DNA from: Planctomycetota bacterium
GTDB taxonomy: Bacteria > Planctomycetota > Planctomycetia > Pirellulales > Pirellulaceae
NCBI GenBank assembly: GCA_963205385.1
Contig: CAUJKE010000019.1
Coordinates: forward strand, 1 to 56,975
Direction of reading: 5' to 3'
Length of the DNA stretch: 56,975 bases
Within the stretch, counting starts at the first letter, position 1; the number at the start of each line of letters is the position of its first letter. Below, piece after piece: positions 17,327 through 25,058 of this stretch. The translations under genes were made by a program, and so were the position numbers. The notes beneath the pieces were generated by a model that made no database searches, had not been told where the DNA came from, and was given only the letters and a program-made list of their open reading frames with translations.

Positions 17327-17350
17327 GCATTTGTGAAAGGAGGGAGAGCA

Positions 17351-17791
17351 ATGTCACGCAATCAAATGTTAGTGCCCAGGTTTTCGACTGGATTGGACAC
17401 GTTACGGCGTGAGTTGAGCGACCTGATGGAACGGTCTTTCGGCTTCGATGGCGCCGAAGACGCCATGTGTCCGCGGTTCGATGTGAGCGAAACTGACCAG
17501 CAATTCGAGGTCAGTGTCGATCTGCCCGGCATGAAAGCCGAGGACTTTACCATCGAATTCAGCAATGGTGAGTTGTGGATTTCCGGCGAGCGCAAGTGCG
17601 AGCACGAGGACAAAGGCAAGACCTGGCATCGCATCGAGCGGAGCTATGGAACGTTTCGCCGTGGTATTCCGCTCACTGAGGCCGTCAAGTCCGACAAGAT
17701 CACGGCGGAGTACAAAGACGGCGTGTTGTGCGTCACGGTGCCGAAGGACGAGAAGGCGCAGCCCAAACGGATCACCGTGTCGGCGAAGTAA
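17351..17791 (+). CDS. Hsp20 / alpha-crystallin family small heat shock protein
   Basis: A 146-residue small chaperone. The alpha-crystallin domain spans residues about 38-140 with VSVDLPGMKAEDFTIEF, LWISGERK and the closing GVLCVTVPK signature; the C-terminal extension PKRITVSAK carries an I-x-V-type motif. It is an ATP-independent holdase in the cytoplasm. The ATG at 17351 has an excellent AAAGGAGGGAG ribosome site; the frame is open upstream to 17225 inside the promoter. Transcription is predicted from a sigma-54 promoter rather than a heat-shock sigma or CIRCE site. Its last 20 bases overlap the convergent hydrolase gene. Confidence 0.95.
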   Translation: MSRNQMLVPRFSTGLDTLRRELSDLMERSFGFDGAEDAMCPRFDVSETDQQFEVSVDLPGMKAEDFTIEFSNGELWISGERKCEHEDKGKTWHRIERSYGTFRRGIPLTEAVKSDKITAEYKDGVLCVTVPKDEKAQPKRITVSAK

Positions 17792-18842
17792 TCGCCAGCG
17801 AGTCAGCGGGGCGGGGGCCAGGAGTGGATATCAGGCTATCTTGACCCTTGCCCTGTTTTTCATTGGGAAGCAAGTACGGCATGATGCGCGACAACATCGC
17901 CGAAGAACATTCGTAGTCCTGCCAGTGGTGCGATTTGCCTACGAATCGCGCTACGTTGATTTGGCGGACCTTGGGCTGATCGGCGGGCCGCAATCTGGAG
18001 GCTGTTAAACCGACATAGCCGAGCGATTGCGGCCCTCTGCGGCCATACATGTGCGGATACCAATGGAGCACGGGATCGCACGGATTCTGCGAGATTAACA
18101 GGTGGTCGAGTTGCGCCAGCGCCTGGCCGAATTGATGTCCCGGTAGCAGTGCGTCGGTATCGAACGCGGCGGCGAGGAACACTGCTTGCATTGGCAAACG
18201 TTGCGGATGCACACGCCCTGTCAGGCGGAATCCATCGAGCGATCCGCCGCCTAACAGATGCAGTGCCGAGGCGATCACGCGCGGTCCGAAGCTATGTCCG
18301 AACAGGCTGATCTGTGTGCGAGGGTCAAGCTGATCCAACAGCCAGGCCAGGTAATAGCCATGAACTTCGCTCCGCCGCGCTTTAATTTGCACATCCGGTC
18401 GCGGGCGAACGCCGATACGATCGCTTGGCCATGAGATGACTACCAGTCGGAATCGACTCCCCTGCGGCGCGGCAGCTTGCAACTTCCGCTGCACCAAGAT
18501 GGCGCGCGAAAACGCCTCGCCTGCCGTCACCCGGTTTTCATGAACGTACACGCACAAGGGCAGCGGCGCCTGGGAATCGTCCCCGTTGGCGCCGCGAAAG
18601 AACTCTTCGCGGCTGGTCTTGTGCCAGCGACAGTTTTCTCGCAAGTTCCAATACGCGAGATGGCCTGTTTCACGTAGTGACGGCTGGCAACTTGACGCCT
18701 GACGCGTGCTGACGACCCAGAGGTCACAGGACGAATCGGGGAGTTCCGCGCCAACGCAAACGCGACCCAACAGGCAGCACGTCGCCAGTGCGAAGCACAA
18801 CCAGAATCGCCGCCGGTCGAAGTTGAATACGTTTCCGCACAT
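17772..18842 (-). CDS. secreted alpha/beta-hydrolase-like protein
   Basis: A 356-residue protein with a signal peptide (WLCFALATCCLLGRVCVGAE). The core has LVVISWPSDR, a nucleophile elbow FGHSFGPRV (G-x-S-x-G with Ser as nucleophile) and a late FVGKSHHWQDY segment that can supply the catalytic His, consistent with an alpha/beta hydrolase. ATG 18842 is preceded by GGAG at a good distance; a TTG at 18857 is less likely. It lies 51 bases after the DUF4203-like gene on the same strand, so the two may be one operon. Substrate unknown; esterase or lipase-like activity on an extracytoplasmic substrate is possible. Confidence 0.82.
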   Translation of the reverse strand: MCGNVFNFDRRRFWLCFALATCCLLGRVCVGAELPDSSCDLWVVSTRQASSCQPSLRETGHLAYWNLRENCRWHKTSREEFFRGANGDDSQAPLPLCVYVHENRVTAGEAFSRAILVQRKLQAAAPQGSRFRLVVISWPSDRIGVRPRPDVQIKARRSEVHGYYLAWLLDQLDPRTQISLFGHSFGPRVIASALHLLGGGSLDGFRLTGRVHPQRLPMQAVFLAAAFDTDALLPGHQFGQALAQLDHLLISQNPCDPVLHWYPHMYGRRGPQSLGYVGLTASRLRPADQPKVRQINVARFVGKSHHWQDYECSSAMLSRIMPYLLPNEKQGKGQDSLISTPGPRPADSLAITSPTR

Positions 18843-18893
18843 CGAAGCACTCCGCAAAGAAGCCTGGATTTCGCGTTTGTCAGGTGAGAAGGA

Positions 18894-19409
18894 TCAGGGA
18901 GGCTCGCCAGCGACGGGGGGCGGTCGTAGACGATTGCTTTGCACAGTGATGCCAAACGCCGCCAAGACGATAAACAGAATCGCCGTTATGCCGGGCGAGA
19001 GATTGAAAGCGGCCACAATCGCCGCCGCCCCCACGAGGCTCGACAGGACAATGATCGCCCAGTCCATTACCATCACGGCGAGAATCGCACCGATCACGCC
19101 CCCAATCGCAAACCAGAGCAGGTGGTTGTCGGTGGCGCCGGCGGCGTGCGCCACGCTCAAGGCCAGGTAGCCGCCGGCATACAATCCGCCTAGGGCAAAG
19201 GCGATGCGCTGCGCCAACATGGCCAGCAGCGCGCCCACCACTCCAGCGCCGATCGCGACCAAGAGCCGCAGTCCTGGGGATTGGTCGGCTAACAACACGT
19301 CCGCCAATTGCGCCCCCACGAGAAACCCAACGATCGCCACAAACGCCCAATACACGCTCCGGCCGAAGAACAGCAAGGCCGCGCCCAAGAGTGCAGTTAC
19401 AAGCGGCAT
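18894..19409 (-). CDS. DUF4203-like multi-pass membrane protein
   Basis: A 171-residue protein made almost entirely of short hydrophobic helices rich in Gly and Ala: seven predicted segments (for example VYWAFVAIVGFLVGAQLADVL, LLVAIGAGVVGALLAML, FAIGGVIGAILAVMVMDWAIIVL, ITAILFIVLAAFGITV). The G-x-x-G-x-x-hydrophobic spacing resembles the DUF4203/TMEM198 group. The ribosome site is very strong (GGAGGTGAC). A candidate sigma-54 promoter lies 42 bases upstream. It is predicted to be in the inner membrane; function unknown. Confidence 0.82.
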   Translation of the reverse strand: MPLVTALLGAALLFFGRSVYWAFVAIVGFLVGAQLADVLLADQSPGLRLLVAIGAGVVGALLAMLAQRIAFALGGLYAGGYLALSVAHAAGATDNHLLWFAIGGVIGAILAVMVMDWAIIVLSSLVGAAAIVAAFNLSPGITAILFIVLAAFGITVQSNRLRPPPVAGEPP

Positions 19410-19450
19410 GTTATGTCACCTCCGGTTGACGGCATCGTTCTCAGGTGCTC

Positions 19451-19464
19451 GCAAACGGTATGCC
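19451..19464 (-). promoter_or_regulatory. candidate sigma-54 promoter of the DUF4203/hydrolase genes
   Basis: On the minus strand GGCATACCGTTTGC gives the GG-N10-GC spacing with GGCA and TTGC cores; it deviates at the base after GGCA (T for C) and lacks the A/T after TTGC. The predicted start is near 19439, about 30 bases before the gene. Weaker than the other sites. Confidence 0.5.
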
Positions 19465-19522
19465 GAAGCGTTCGCCGGCGCGGTTCTGCTCCGATCATGC
19501 GTCCGGCCCCAGGGGCTTCCGC

Positions 19523-20839
19523 TCACACTTCGAGCAGGATGCGCGAAGGCTGCTCAACCAGTTCTTTGATGCGCCGCAGAAAACCTACGGCTTCGCGGCC
19601 ATCGACGATCCGGTGATCGTAGGTCAAGGCGACGTACATCATCGGCAGAATGACGACCTGCCCGTCGCGGGCCATCGGTCGATCCTGGATCGCGTGCATG
19701 CCGAGGACGCCGCTTTGGGGCGGATTGACAATGGGGGTGGAGAGCAGCGAGCCATACACGCCGCCGTTACTGATAGTGAACGTCCCGCCGGTCAATTCGT
19801 CTGGCTTGAGTTTATTGGTCTCGGCGCGGTTCGCAAAATCGACGATGGCCGACTCGACTTCGGCAAAACTCATTTGATCCGCGTCGCGGAGCACCGGCAC
19901 GACTAGCCCGCGGCCGCCGCCGATCGCGATGGCGATGTCGTAGTAGTTGTGAAACAGGACGTCGGTGCCTCGAACCTCGGCATTGACCTCCGGAAACTCC
20001 TTGAGCGCCTCGATCGCGGCTTTGATAAAGAACGACATGAAGCCCAGCTTGACGCCGTGTTGCTCTTGAAACGCCTGGCGAAACTCCGTCCGCAGCTTGA
20101 TGACGGCGGACATGTCGATCTCGTTGAAGGTGGTCAACAGCGCGCTGTTCTGCTGCGCTTCCACGAGCCGCGCCGCGATGCGCCGACGAATCATCGTCAT
20201 CGGCACCAGTTCCTCCTCGCGCGCCGTGGAGGTTGTCGGCGCAAGCGGCTTGGACTGCACTGGTTGCGGCGCGGTCGGCGTGGCTTCTCGCTTGGAACGG
20301 GCGACGGTGAGCGGCTTGCTGGATTTCGGTGTTGTCGCCACAGGTTGGCGTTCTGGCGGCGCTTGAACGTCCGGCGACTCCGCGACCCGGCGGGGGGCGA
20401 TGGGGCTGCGGCCCTCTGGCTGGACCTCGGCAGTCCGGCGCTCAGGCTGCGGATCGGCGCTGGTGTCGGTTTCAGCTTGCACGCTCGCCTTGGGGAGTTG
20501 AATCTCGGCGGCTTCGGCGCGCTGCTGGTGAGTCGGCGGAGCTGACGGAGGCGGCTCCGTGGCGACGGGCTGCGCGCCGGCTTCCGCTTGTTCACGCTGG
20601 GCTGCGTCGTCGATCTCGGCAATCACATCCCCGACGGCCACGGTCTCGCCAAGGCGCTTGAGAATCTTCACCAGCCGCCCGGATGCAGGCGCCGGCAGTG
20701 GCAACGACGCCTTTTCCGAATCGACTTCCACGAGGTCTTCGTCCTGCTCGACCCACTCGCCTTCTTGTTTCAGCCACTGCGCGATTTCAACTTCCTGAAT
20801 GGATTCTCCAACTTCAGGCACGGTCATTTCGACGATCAT
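19523..20839 (-). CDS. sucB: 2-oxoglutarate dehydrogenase E2 (dihydrolipoyl succinyltransferase)
   Basis: A 438-residue E2. The lipoyl domain (residues 1-77) has the lipoylation Lys in [13 protein letters not shown]. The catalytic domain (about 205-438) ends with the active-site [15 protein letters not shown] and contains [22 protein letters not shown] and [20 protein letters not shown], the succinyltransferase wording. Between them lie about 125 Pro/Ala/Gln-rich residues in which no E3/E1-binding domain of the usual GTG..GRI type can be seen; only [14 protein letters not shown] faintly resembles its start. Its ATG overlaps the sucA stop, so the order is sucA-sucB. Acts in the TCA cycle, making succinyl-CoA. 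Confidence 0.94.
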   Translation of the reverse strand: MIVEMTVPEVGESIQEVEIAQWLKQEGEWVEQDEDLVEVDSEKASLPLPAPASGRLVKILKRLGETVAVGDVIAEIDDAAQREQAEAGAQPVATEPPPSAPPTHQQRAEAAEIQLPKASVQAETDTSADPQPERRTAEVQPEGRSPIAPRRVAESPDVQAPPERQPVATTPKSSKPLTVARSKREATPTAPQPVQSKPLAPTTSTAREEELVPMTMIRRRIAARLVEAQQNSALLTTFNEIDMSAVIKLRTEFRQAFQEQHGVKLGFMSFFIKAAIEALKEFPEVNAEVRGTDVLFHNYYDIAIAIGGGRGLVVPVLRDADQMSFAEVESAIVDFANRAETNKLKPDELTGGTFTISNGGVYGSLLSTPIVNPPQSGVLGMHAIQDRPMARDGQVVILPMMYVALTYDHRIVDGREAVGFLRRIKELVEQPSRILLEV

Positions 20840-23649
20840 AGTTGTTTATCCTGAAAAGCGGCGGCGATGAGTTCTTCTTGTTCCAGTTTGTGACTGTTGG
20901 ACGAACCGGTTGCGGGACTGGCCGAGGCGGGACGTGAGACGTACTGCAACGGAAATCGTTCAAACAGTCGATCGCCGAGAAAAGTTTTCAGGTGCGGCCG
21001 CGCGCCCATGTTGGCCGGCTCCTCCTGAACCCAGCAGACCTGCGTCCCGTCCGCGTAGCCGCCCAGCGCCGTCGCCAGCTCCGCTTCGCGCAAGGGATAG
21101 AGCTGCTCAAGGCGCACAATCGCCACGTCCTGCCGCTGGCTTTCCTCCCTGGCTTGCAGCAAATCGTAATACACCTTGCCGGTGCATAGCAAGACGCGCC
21201 GGCAGTTCGCAGCGACCATCGACACATCGGGCAAGATGCGCTGAAAATGTCCCGTAGCGCAGGCGTCCAGCTCCGATGTCACCCGCGTATCGCGGAGCAG
21301 GCTCTTCGGCGTCAAGACGATCAGCGGTTTCCGCCACCGGCGGAGCGCCTGGCGACGCAGGCAATGAAAGTATTGGGCCGGCGTCGTGGGAACCACTATC
21401 TGAATGTTCTGTTCCGCGGCCAGCAACAACCAGCGCTCCATCCGTGCGCTGGAATGCTCTGGCCCTTGGCCTTCGAACCCGTGCGGCAAGAGCAACACCA
21501 GACCGCTCAACCGCCGCCACTTGTCCTCCGCGCTAGCGAGGAACTGATCGATAATCACCTGGGCGGCGTTGCAAAAGTCTCCGTACTGCGCTTCCCACAG
21601 GACCAACGCCTCGGGGTAATCCAAACTAAAGCCGTATTCAAACCCCAGCACCCCGGCTTCGGATAACGGGCTGTTGATGGTTTCGACCGGCGCTTGATCG
21701 GCGGACAAGTGTTGCAGGGAGGAATATGTGCGGCCATTCTCCACGTCGTGCAGCACGGCGTGTCGCTGGCTGAACGTGCCGCGGGCGGAATCCTGCCCAG
21801 ACAGACGCACGCGATGTCCCTGGACGGCCAGCGAAGCGAAGGCGAGTGCTTCCGCGGTGGACCAGTCCAACGGACGCTCGCCGCGCGCCATCTCGCGCCG
21901 TCGCTCCAGGAGGTGCTTGAGCTTGGGGTGCACATGAAAGTCGTCCGGCACGGCGGTCAGCTTGTCCAAGAGGGAAGCAAGGTGCTGCGCATCGACCCCG
22001 GTCTTAACTTCCTGGCCGCTGGGCTCCTTGCCCCCCTTATACCCGTTCCAGAGGCCGGTCAGCGTCTGGGGCGCGAACATGATTCTGGATTCATGCGCCA
22101 ACGCGAATTCTGTATCCAAACGCTGGTGGCGCTGCTCGGCGATCCGATCGGCCTCGGCGCGACTGACTTCACCCAGCTTGAGCAGGTGTTCCAAGTAGCC
22201 GTCGCGGACCGACTGTTGCTGTTTGATGGCCGCGTACATCCGGGGCTGCGTGAAGGCTGGCTCGTCTCCTTCGTTATGCCCCCAGCGGCGGTAACAATAC
22301 ATGTCGATGACGACATCACGGCGAAACTCATGGCGAAAGTCCATCGCCAGATCGATGACATGGGCCACAGCTTCGGGATTCTCGCCGTTGACGTGAAAGA
22401 TGGGGCTTTGCAGCATCTTGGCCACATCGCTGGCGTAGTTGGACGAGCGGCCTTCGTGCGGCCCGGTGGTAAAACCAATCTGGTTGTTGACGATCACATG
22501 CAATGCGCCGCCGACTTCGTAACCGGGAAGCTGGCTGAGGTTGAGCGTTTCCTGCACGATCCCTTCGCCGGCAAACGCCGCGTCGCCGTGGATCAATAGC
22601 GCCATGCCGCGCTCGCGCTGCCGTTCGCTCAAACGGTCCTGCTTGGATCGCGTGCGACCCAAGGCGACCGTGTTGATGAACTCCAGGTGACTGGGATTGA
22701 AGCACAACGACAAGTGAACCTTGCGGCCACCGACGGTCTGCCAGTCGCTGCTATAGCCGAGATGGTATTTGACGTCACCGCGGCCGCGATGCTGTTCGGG
22801 ATGGGGATCGTCGAATTCCTGGAAGATTTCCAACGGCCGCTTGCCGAGGATGTTCGCGAGCACATTCAGCCGTCCCCGGTGGGCCATTCCCATGACGATC
22901 TCATCGACGCCGTGGCGCGCCGCCTTTTCAATCGCCAGGTCCAGCAGCGGAATTAAGCTTTCCGCCCCTTCGAGCGAAAACGTTTTCGAGCCGACATATT
23001 TCTTGCGAACGAACTCCTCGAAGACCACGGCATCGGTCAAGCGCGTGAGAATGCGGAGTTGAACGTCACGCGGAATGGCGAGGCGGTTTTCCGTCGCCTC
23101 CATCCGCTCGCACAACCACTGCCGGATCGAGAGGTCGTCGATGTGCATGAATTGCACGCCGACGTACTGGCAATAGGTGTTTTTCAGGCGCTCGTGGATC
23201 TCGCGCAGAGTGCAAACATTGCCGCCTGCGACGGTGATTGTGGAGAACTGGCGGTCCAGATCTTCCACCGTGAAACCATAATAGCCGAGTTCCAACTCCG
23301 GCAGTTGCGGCCGCTGCATGCCGAGTGGATCAAGCTTGGCGATGGTATGCCCGCGCACGCGGTACGCGCGGATGAGTTGATCGATGCGGTCCTGCAGTTT
23401 GGCGACGTCCAAGCGCGCGTCGCACGCGGCATCATCCAGGGCATCCAGCGGCGGCCGTTGAAACAGACCTCGCGGGCGGAACGAAGGACGCAGTTGGCGA
23501 CCGTCAGTGGCGCCATTGCCGTCATCGGACTCCGCGAAATACGTCTGCCACTGGGGCGATACGGAGTCGGGATTGCGAAAATACTCCGCGCGCAAACGCT
23601 CGATGTATTCCAGACTTAGGCTACTTGGATCGTGATGGGAGCGGCTCAT
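20836..23649 (-). CDS. sucA: 2-oxoglutarate dehydrogenase E1 component
   Basis: A 937-residue E1, the length expected for SucA. The N-terminal segment [27 protein letters not shown] is the E1o-specific region; [17 protein letters not shown] and [24 protein letters not shown] with [11 protein letters not shown] form the thiamine-diphosphate site. The C-terminal half has [23 protein letters not shown] and [22 protein letters not shown]. The frame runs on to 23901, but the family start and length favour ATG 23649; the extra 84 residues would cover the promoter at 23721-23735. The gene is predicted to be transcribed from that sigma-54 promoter, with a leader of about 60 bases. Confidence 0.96.
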   Translation of the reverse strand: MSRSHHDPSSLSLEYIERLRAEYFRNPDSVSPQWQTYFAESDDGNGATDGRQLRPSFRPRGLFQRPPLDALDDAACDARLDVAKLQDRIDQLIRAYRVRGHTIAKLDPLGMQRPQLPELELGYYGFTVEDLDRQFSTITVAGGNVCTLREIHERLKNTYCQYVGVQFMHIDDLSIRQWLCERMEATENRLAIPRDVQLRILTRLTDAVVFEEFVRKKYVGSKTFSLEGAESLIPLLDLAIEKAARHGVDEIVMGMAHRGRLNVLANILGKRPLEIFQEFDDPHPEQHRGRGDVKYHLGYSSDWQTVGGRKVHLSLCFNPSHLEFINTVALGRTRSKQDRLSERQRERGMALLIHGDAAFAGEGIVQETLNLSQLPGYEVGGALHVIVNNQIGFTTGPHEGRSSNYASDVAKMLQSPIFHVNGENPEAVAHVIDLAMDFRHEFRRDVVIDMYCYRRWGHNEGDEPAFTQPRMYAAIKQQQSVRDGYLEHLLKLGEVSRAEADRIAEQRHQRLDTEFALAHESRIMFAPQTLTGLWNGYKGGKEPSGQEVKTGVDAQHLASLLDKLTAVPDDFHVHPKLKHLLERRREMARGERPLDWSTAEALAFASLAVQGHRVRLSGQDSARGTFSQRHAVLHDVENGRTYSSLQHLSADQAPVETINSPLSEAGVLGFEYGFSLDYPEALVLWEAQYGDFCNAAQVIIDQFLASAEDKWRRLSGLVLLLPHGFEGQGPEHSSARMERWLLLAAEQNIQIVVPTTPAQYFHCLRRQALRRWRKPLIVLTPKSLLRDTRVTSELDACATGHFQRILPDVSMVAANCRRVLLCTGKVYYDLLQAREESQRQDVAIVRLEQLYPLREAELATALGGYADGTQVCWVQEEPANMGARPHLKTFLGDRLFERFPLQYVSRPASASPATGSSNSHKLEQEELIAAAFQDKQL

Positions 23650-23720
23650 CGCGGCAATTATCTCTCGGAGGTCAATACGCACGGCGACATAGCTCTCGCC
23701 CCAGACATGGGTTGCAGAGA

Positions 23721-23735
23721 GCAACACGCGTGCCA
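23721..23735 (-). promoter_or_regulatory. sigma-54 promoter of sucAB
   Basis: Minus strand TGGCACG (23735-23729), CGTG, TTGC (23724-23721) followed by T: a full -24/-12 match. Predicted start near 23710, 60 bases before sucA. It is back-to-back with the site at 23806 that faces the cytidylate-kinase-like gene. Confidence 0.8.
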
Positions 23736-23805
23736 AGTGGAGTATACAACAAATTGCCGCGCTCACAGCGGGCCAGCGGCGAACAACGCCACTTGAACGC
23801 CGCGG

Positions 23806-23821
23806 CGGTACGCAACTTGCA
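23806..23821 (+). promoter_or_regulatory. candidate sigma-54 promoter of the cytidylate-kinase-like gene
   Basis: CGGTACG (23806-23812), CAAC, TTGCA (23817-23821). It keeps the invariant GG and GC at the right spacing, with one change (T for C after GG). Predicted start near 23832, leader about 68 bases. Confidence 0.6.
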
Positions 23822-23899
23822 CTGGGTGCTTTCGGCGGGTTCGTGTTTAGCGAATTGCGTTCAGCCAACGGCAGCGATCTCGCCGGGAGGTGGACAATC

Positions 23900-24625
23900 A
23901 TGACAGAGCATTCATCAACGATCGCCGAAAAGGCTCACGAAAACATCCGCAAGTGGTTGCATGCCAGGCATGCGCAGGAGCGCCTGGCCAAAGGCAAAGT
24001 GGCGGAGAACGTCGGTCCTTATATTGTCGTGTCGCGCGAGACCGGCGCCGGGGGGAGCGCCATTGCCCGCCTGGTTGGTGAGAAACTAGGCTGGGACGTG
24101 TTGGACAAAGAGATTGTCGACTATCTCGCATCGGAGTACGGGACTTCGCGCAGCTTAGTGGAATTCGTGGACGAAAAGCACCTCAGTTGGATCGAGGAGG
24201 TTTTTACGTCGTGGATCGAGGGGCTCGAGTTTACGTCGTCCACCTACGTCCACCGACTCAATCACCTGCTGCTCCTGGCGGCGCATCACGGCAACGTGGT
24301 CATTGTCGGCCGCGGGGCCCGCTTTCTCTTGCCGCGTGAACGTGGACTCTCCGTGCGCGTTTTGGCCCCGCTGGATTTCCGCGTCGAGCAGGTGCTCATG
24401 CAGCGCGGACTGAACGAGAAAGAAGCGCGAAAATTCGTGGAGGAATCCGATCGCGAGCGAGAAGCGTTCATCAAGGAACATTTCCACCGCAAGTCGGCCG
24501 ACCCTCACCTGTACGACCTGGTGATCAACGTTGAAAAACTGGGCCAGGAAGACGCCGCGGACTTGATCGCCCAGGCGGCACGAGCGTGGATGAAGACGTC
24601 CGGCGTGACGGTGACGCCTTCTTAA
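23900..24625 (+). CDS. cytidylate-kinase-like protein
   Basis: A 241-residue protein of the cytidylate kinase-like family. After a 35-residue charged N-terminal helix (KAHENIRKWLHARHAQERLAKGK) comes the P-loop region VVSRETGAGGSAIARLVGEKLGWDVLDKEIV, which has the Cmk-like order but GAGGS in place of a canonical GxxGxGKS/T loop (the P-loop Lys is missing). Later motifs: VVIVGRGARFLLPRERGLSVRVLAPLDFRVEQV and a lid-like EARKFVEESDRERE. ATG 23900 has a GGGAGGTGG ribosome site; the upstream extension to 23843 is discarded. Whether it phosphorylates CMP or another substrate is unclear. It is divergent from sucAB. Confidence 0.88.
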   Translation: MTEHSSTIAEKAHENIRKWLHARHAQERLAKGKVAENVGPYIVVSRETGAGGSAIARLVGEKLGWDVLDKEIVDYLASEYGTSRSLVEFVDEKHLSWIEEVFTSWIEGLEFTSSTYVHRLNHLLLLAAHHGNVVIVGRGARFLLPRERGLSVRVLAPLDFRVEQVLMQRGLNEKEARKFVEESDREREAFIKEHFHRKSADPHLYDLVINVEKLGQEDAADLIAQAARAWMKTSGVTVTPS

Positions 24626-24759
24626 TGGCCACTTCCGCCACACTCGCTGTTCACTTTTTGATCACCACGATCCGATTCAAGCCATCCCTCGACGACCAGT
24701 GGGGAGTAGTAACGGTAATGTAACGATTCGCGCGGCGAACCGTGTGCGAGTGCGTCGTG

Positions 24760-24775
24760 CGGCACGTCGATTGCA
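24760..24775 (+). promoter_or_regulatory. sigma-54 promoter of the small protein / aceE pair
   Basis: CGGCACG (24760-24766), TCGA, TTGCA (24771-24775). Only the first T of the -24 consensus is changed. Predicted start near 24786, 42 bases before the small gene, which is followed by aceE. Confidence 0.75.
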
Positions 24776-24827
24776 CTAATCACCGAGTTAATGGCCCGAT
24801 GGGTGGGCGTTTTGGAAGGAGCTGGCA

Positions 24828-25049
24828 ATGGGATGCGAGGTTGTTTCGAGCGGTGGCGAAGACCAGGCAGCATCACAGCGTCCAGCGAAGGCTGTGAACA
24901 CGGACGCCGCGCGCATCGACATTGTGCAACTGGCATCGGAAGGGTCGTTCCCGGCGAGTGATCCGCCGGCCTGGACAACAGGCCGGGAGAAAGTCGTCAC
25001 GTTGGTCCGCGGATCCGATGCTGAAAATCGTGCTCATAAACAGGGGTGA
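24828..25049 (+). CDS. small conserved protein with SFPASDPPAW motif
   Basis: A 73-residue protein with an AAGGAG ribosome site. Residues about 30-55 contain IDIVQLASEGSFPASDPPAW, a motif (ESFPASDPPSW-like) I recognise from many short bacterial proteins of unknown function. There is no signal peptide or membrane segment. The gene sits between a sigma-54 promoter and aceE, nine bases ahead of the latter, so it is probably co-transcribed with pyruvate dehydrogenase. Role unknown. Confidence 0.82.
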   Translation: MGCEVVSSGGEDQAASQRPAKAVNTDAARIDIVQLASEGSFPASDPPAWTTGREKVVTLVRGSDAENRAHKQG

Positions 25050-25058
25050 TGAGGCATC

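Larger units (their letters stand above)
16766..17350. other. 585-base intergenic region between the nos operon and hsp20
   Basis: No convincing gene was found; short frames inside it lack ribosome sites and family features. It holds an inverted repeat near the nos side (16793-16810), a 15-base palindrome (17152-17166), a sigma-54 promoter (17226-17241) and a leader hairpin (17281-17326) for hsp20. No FNR/Dnr-type TTGAT-N4-ATCAA box was seen upstream of the nos operon. Confidence 0.6.

Noticed and set aside
17100..17350. CIRCE element for hsp20
   Set aside because: No TTAGCACTC-N9-GAGTGCTAA pattern; the palindrome present has a different sequence and position.
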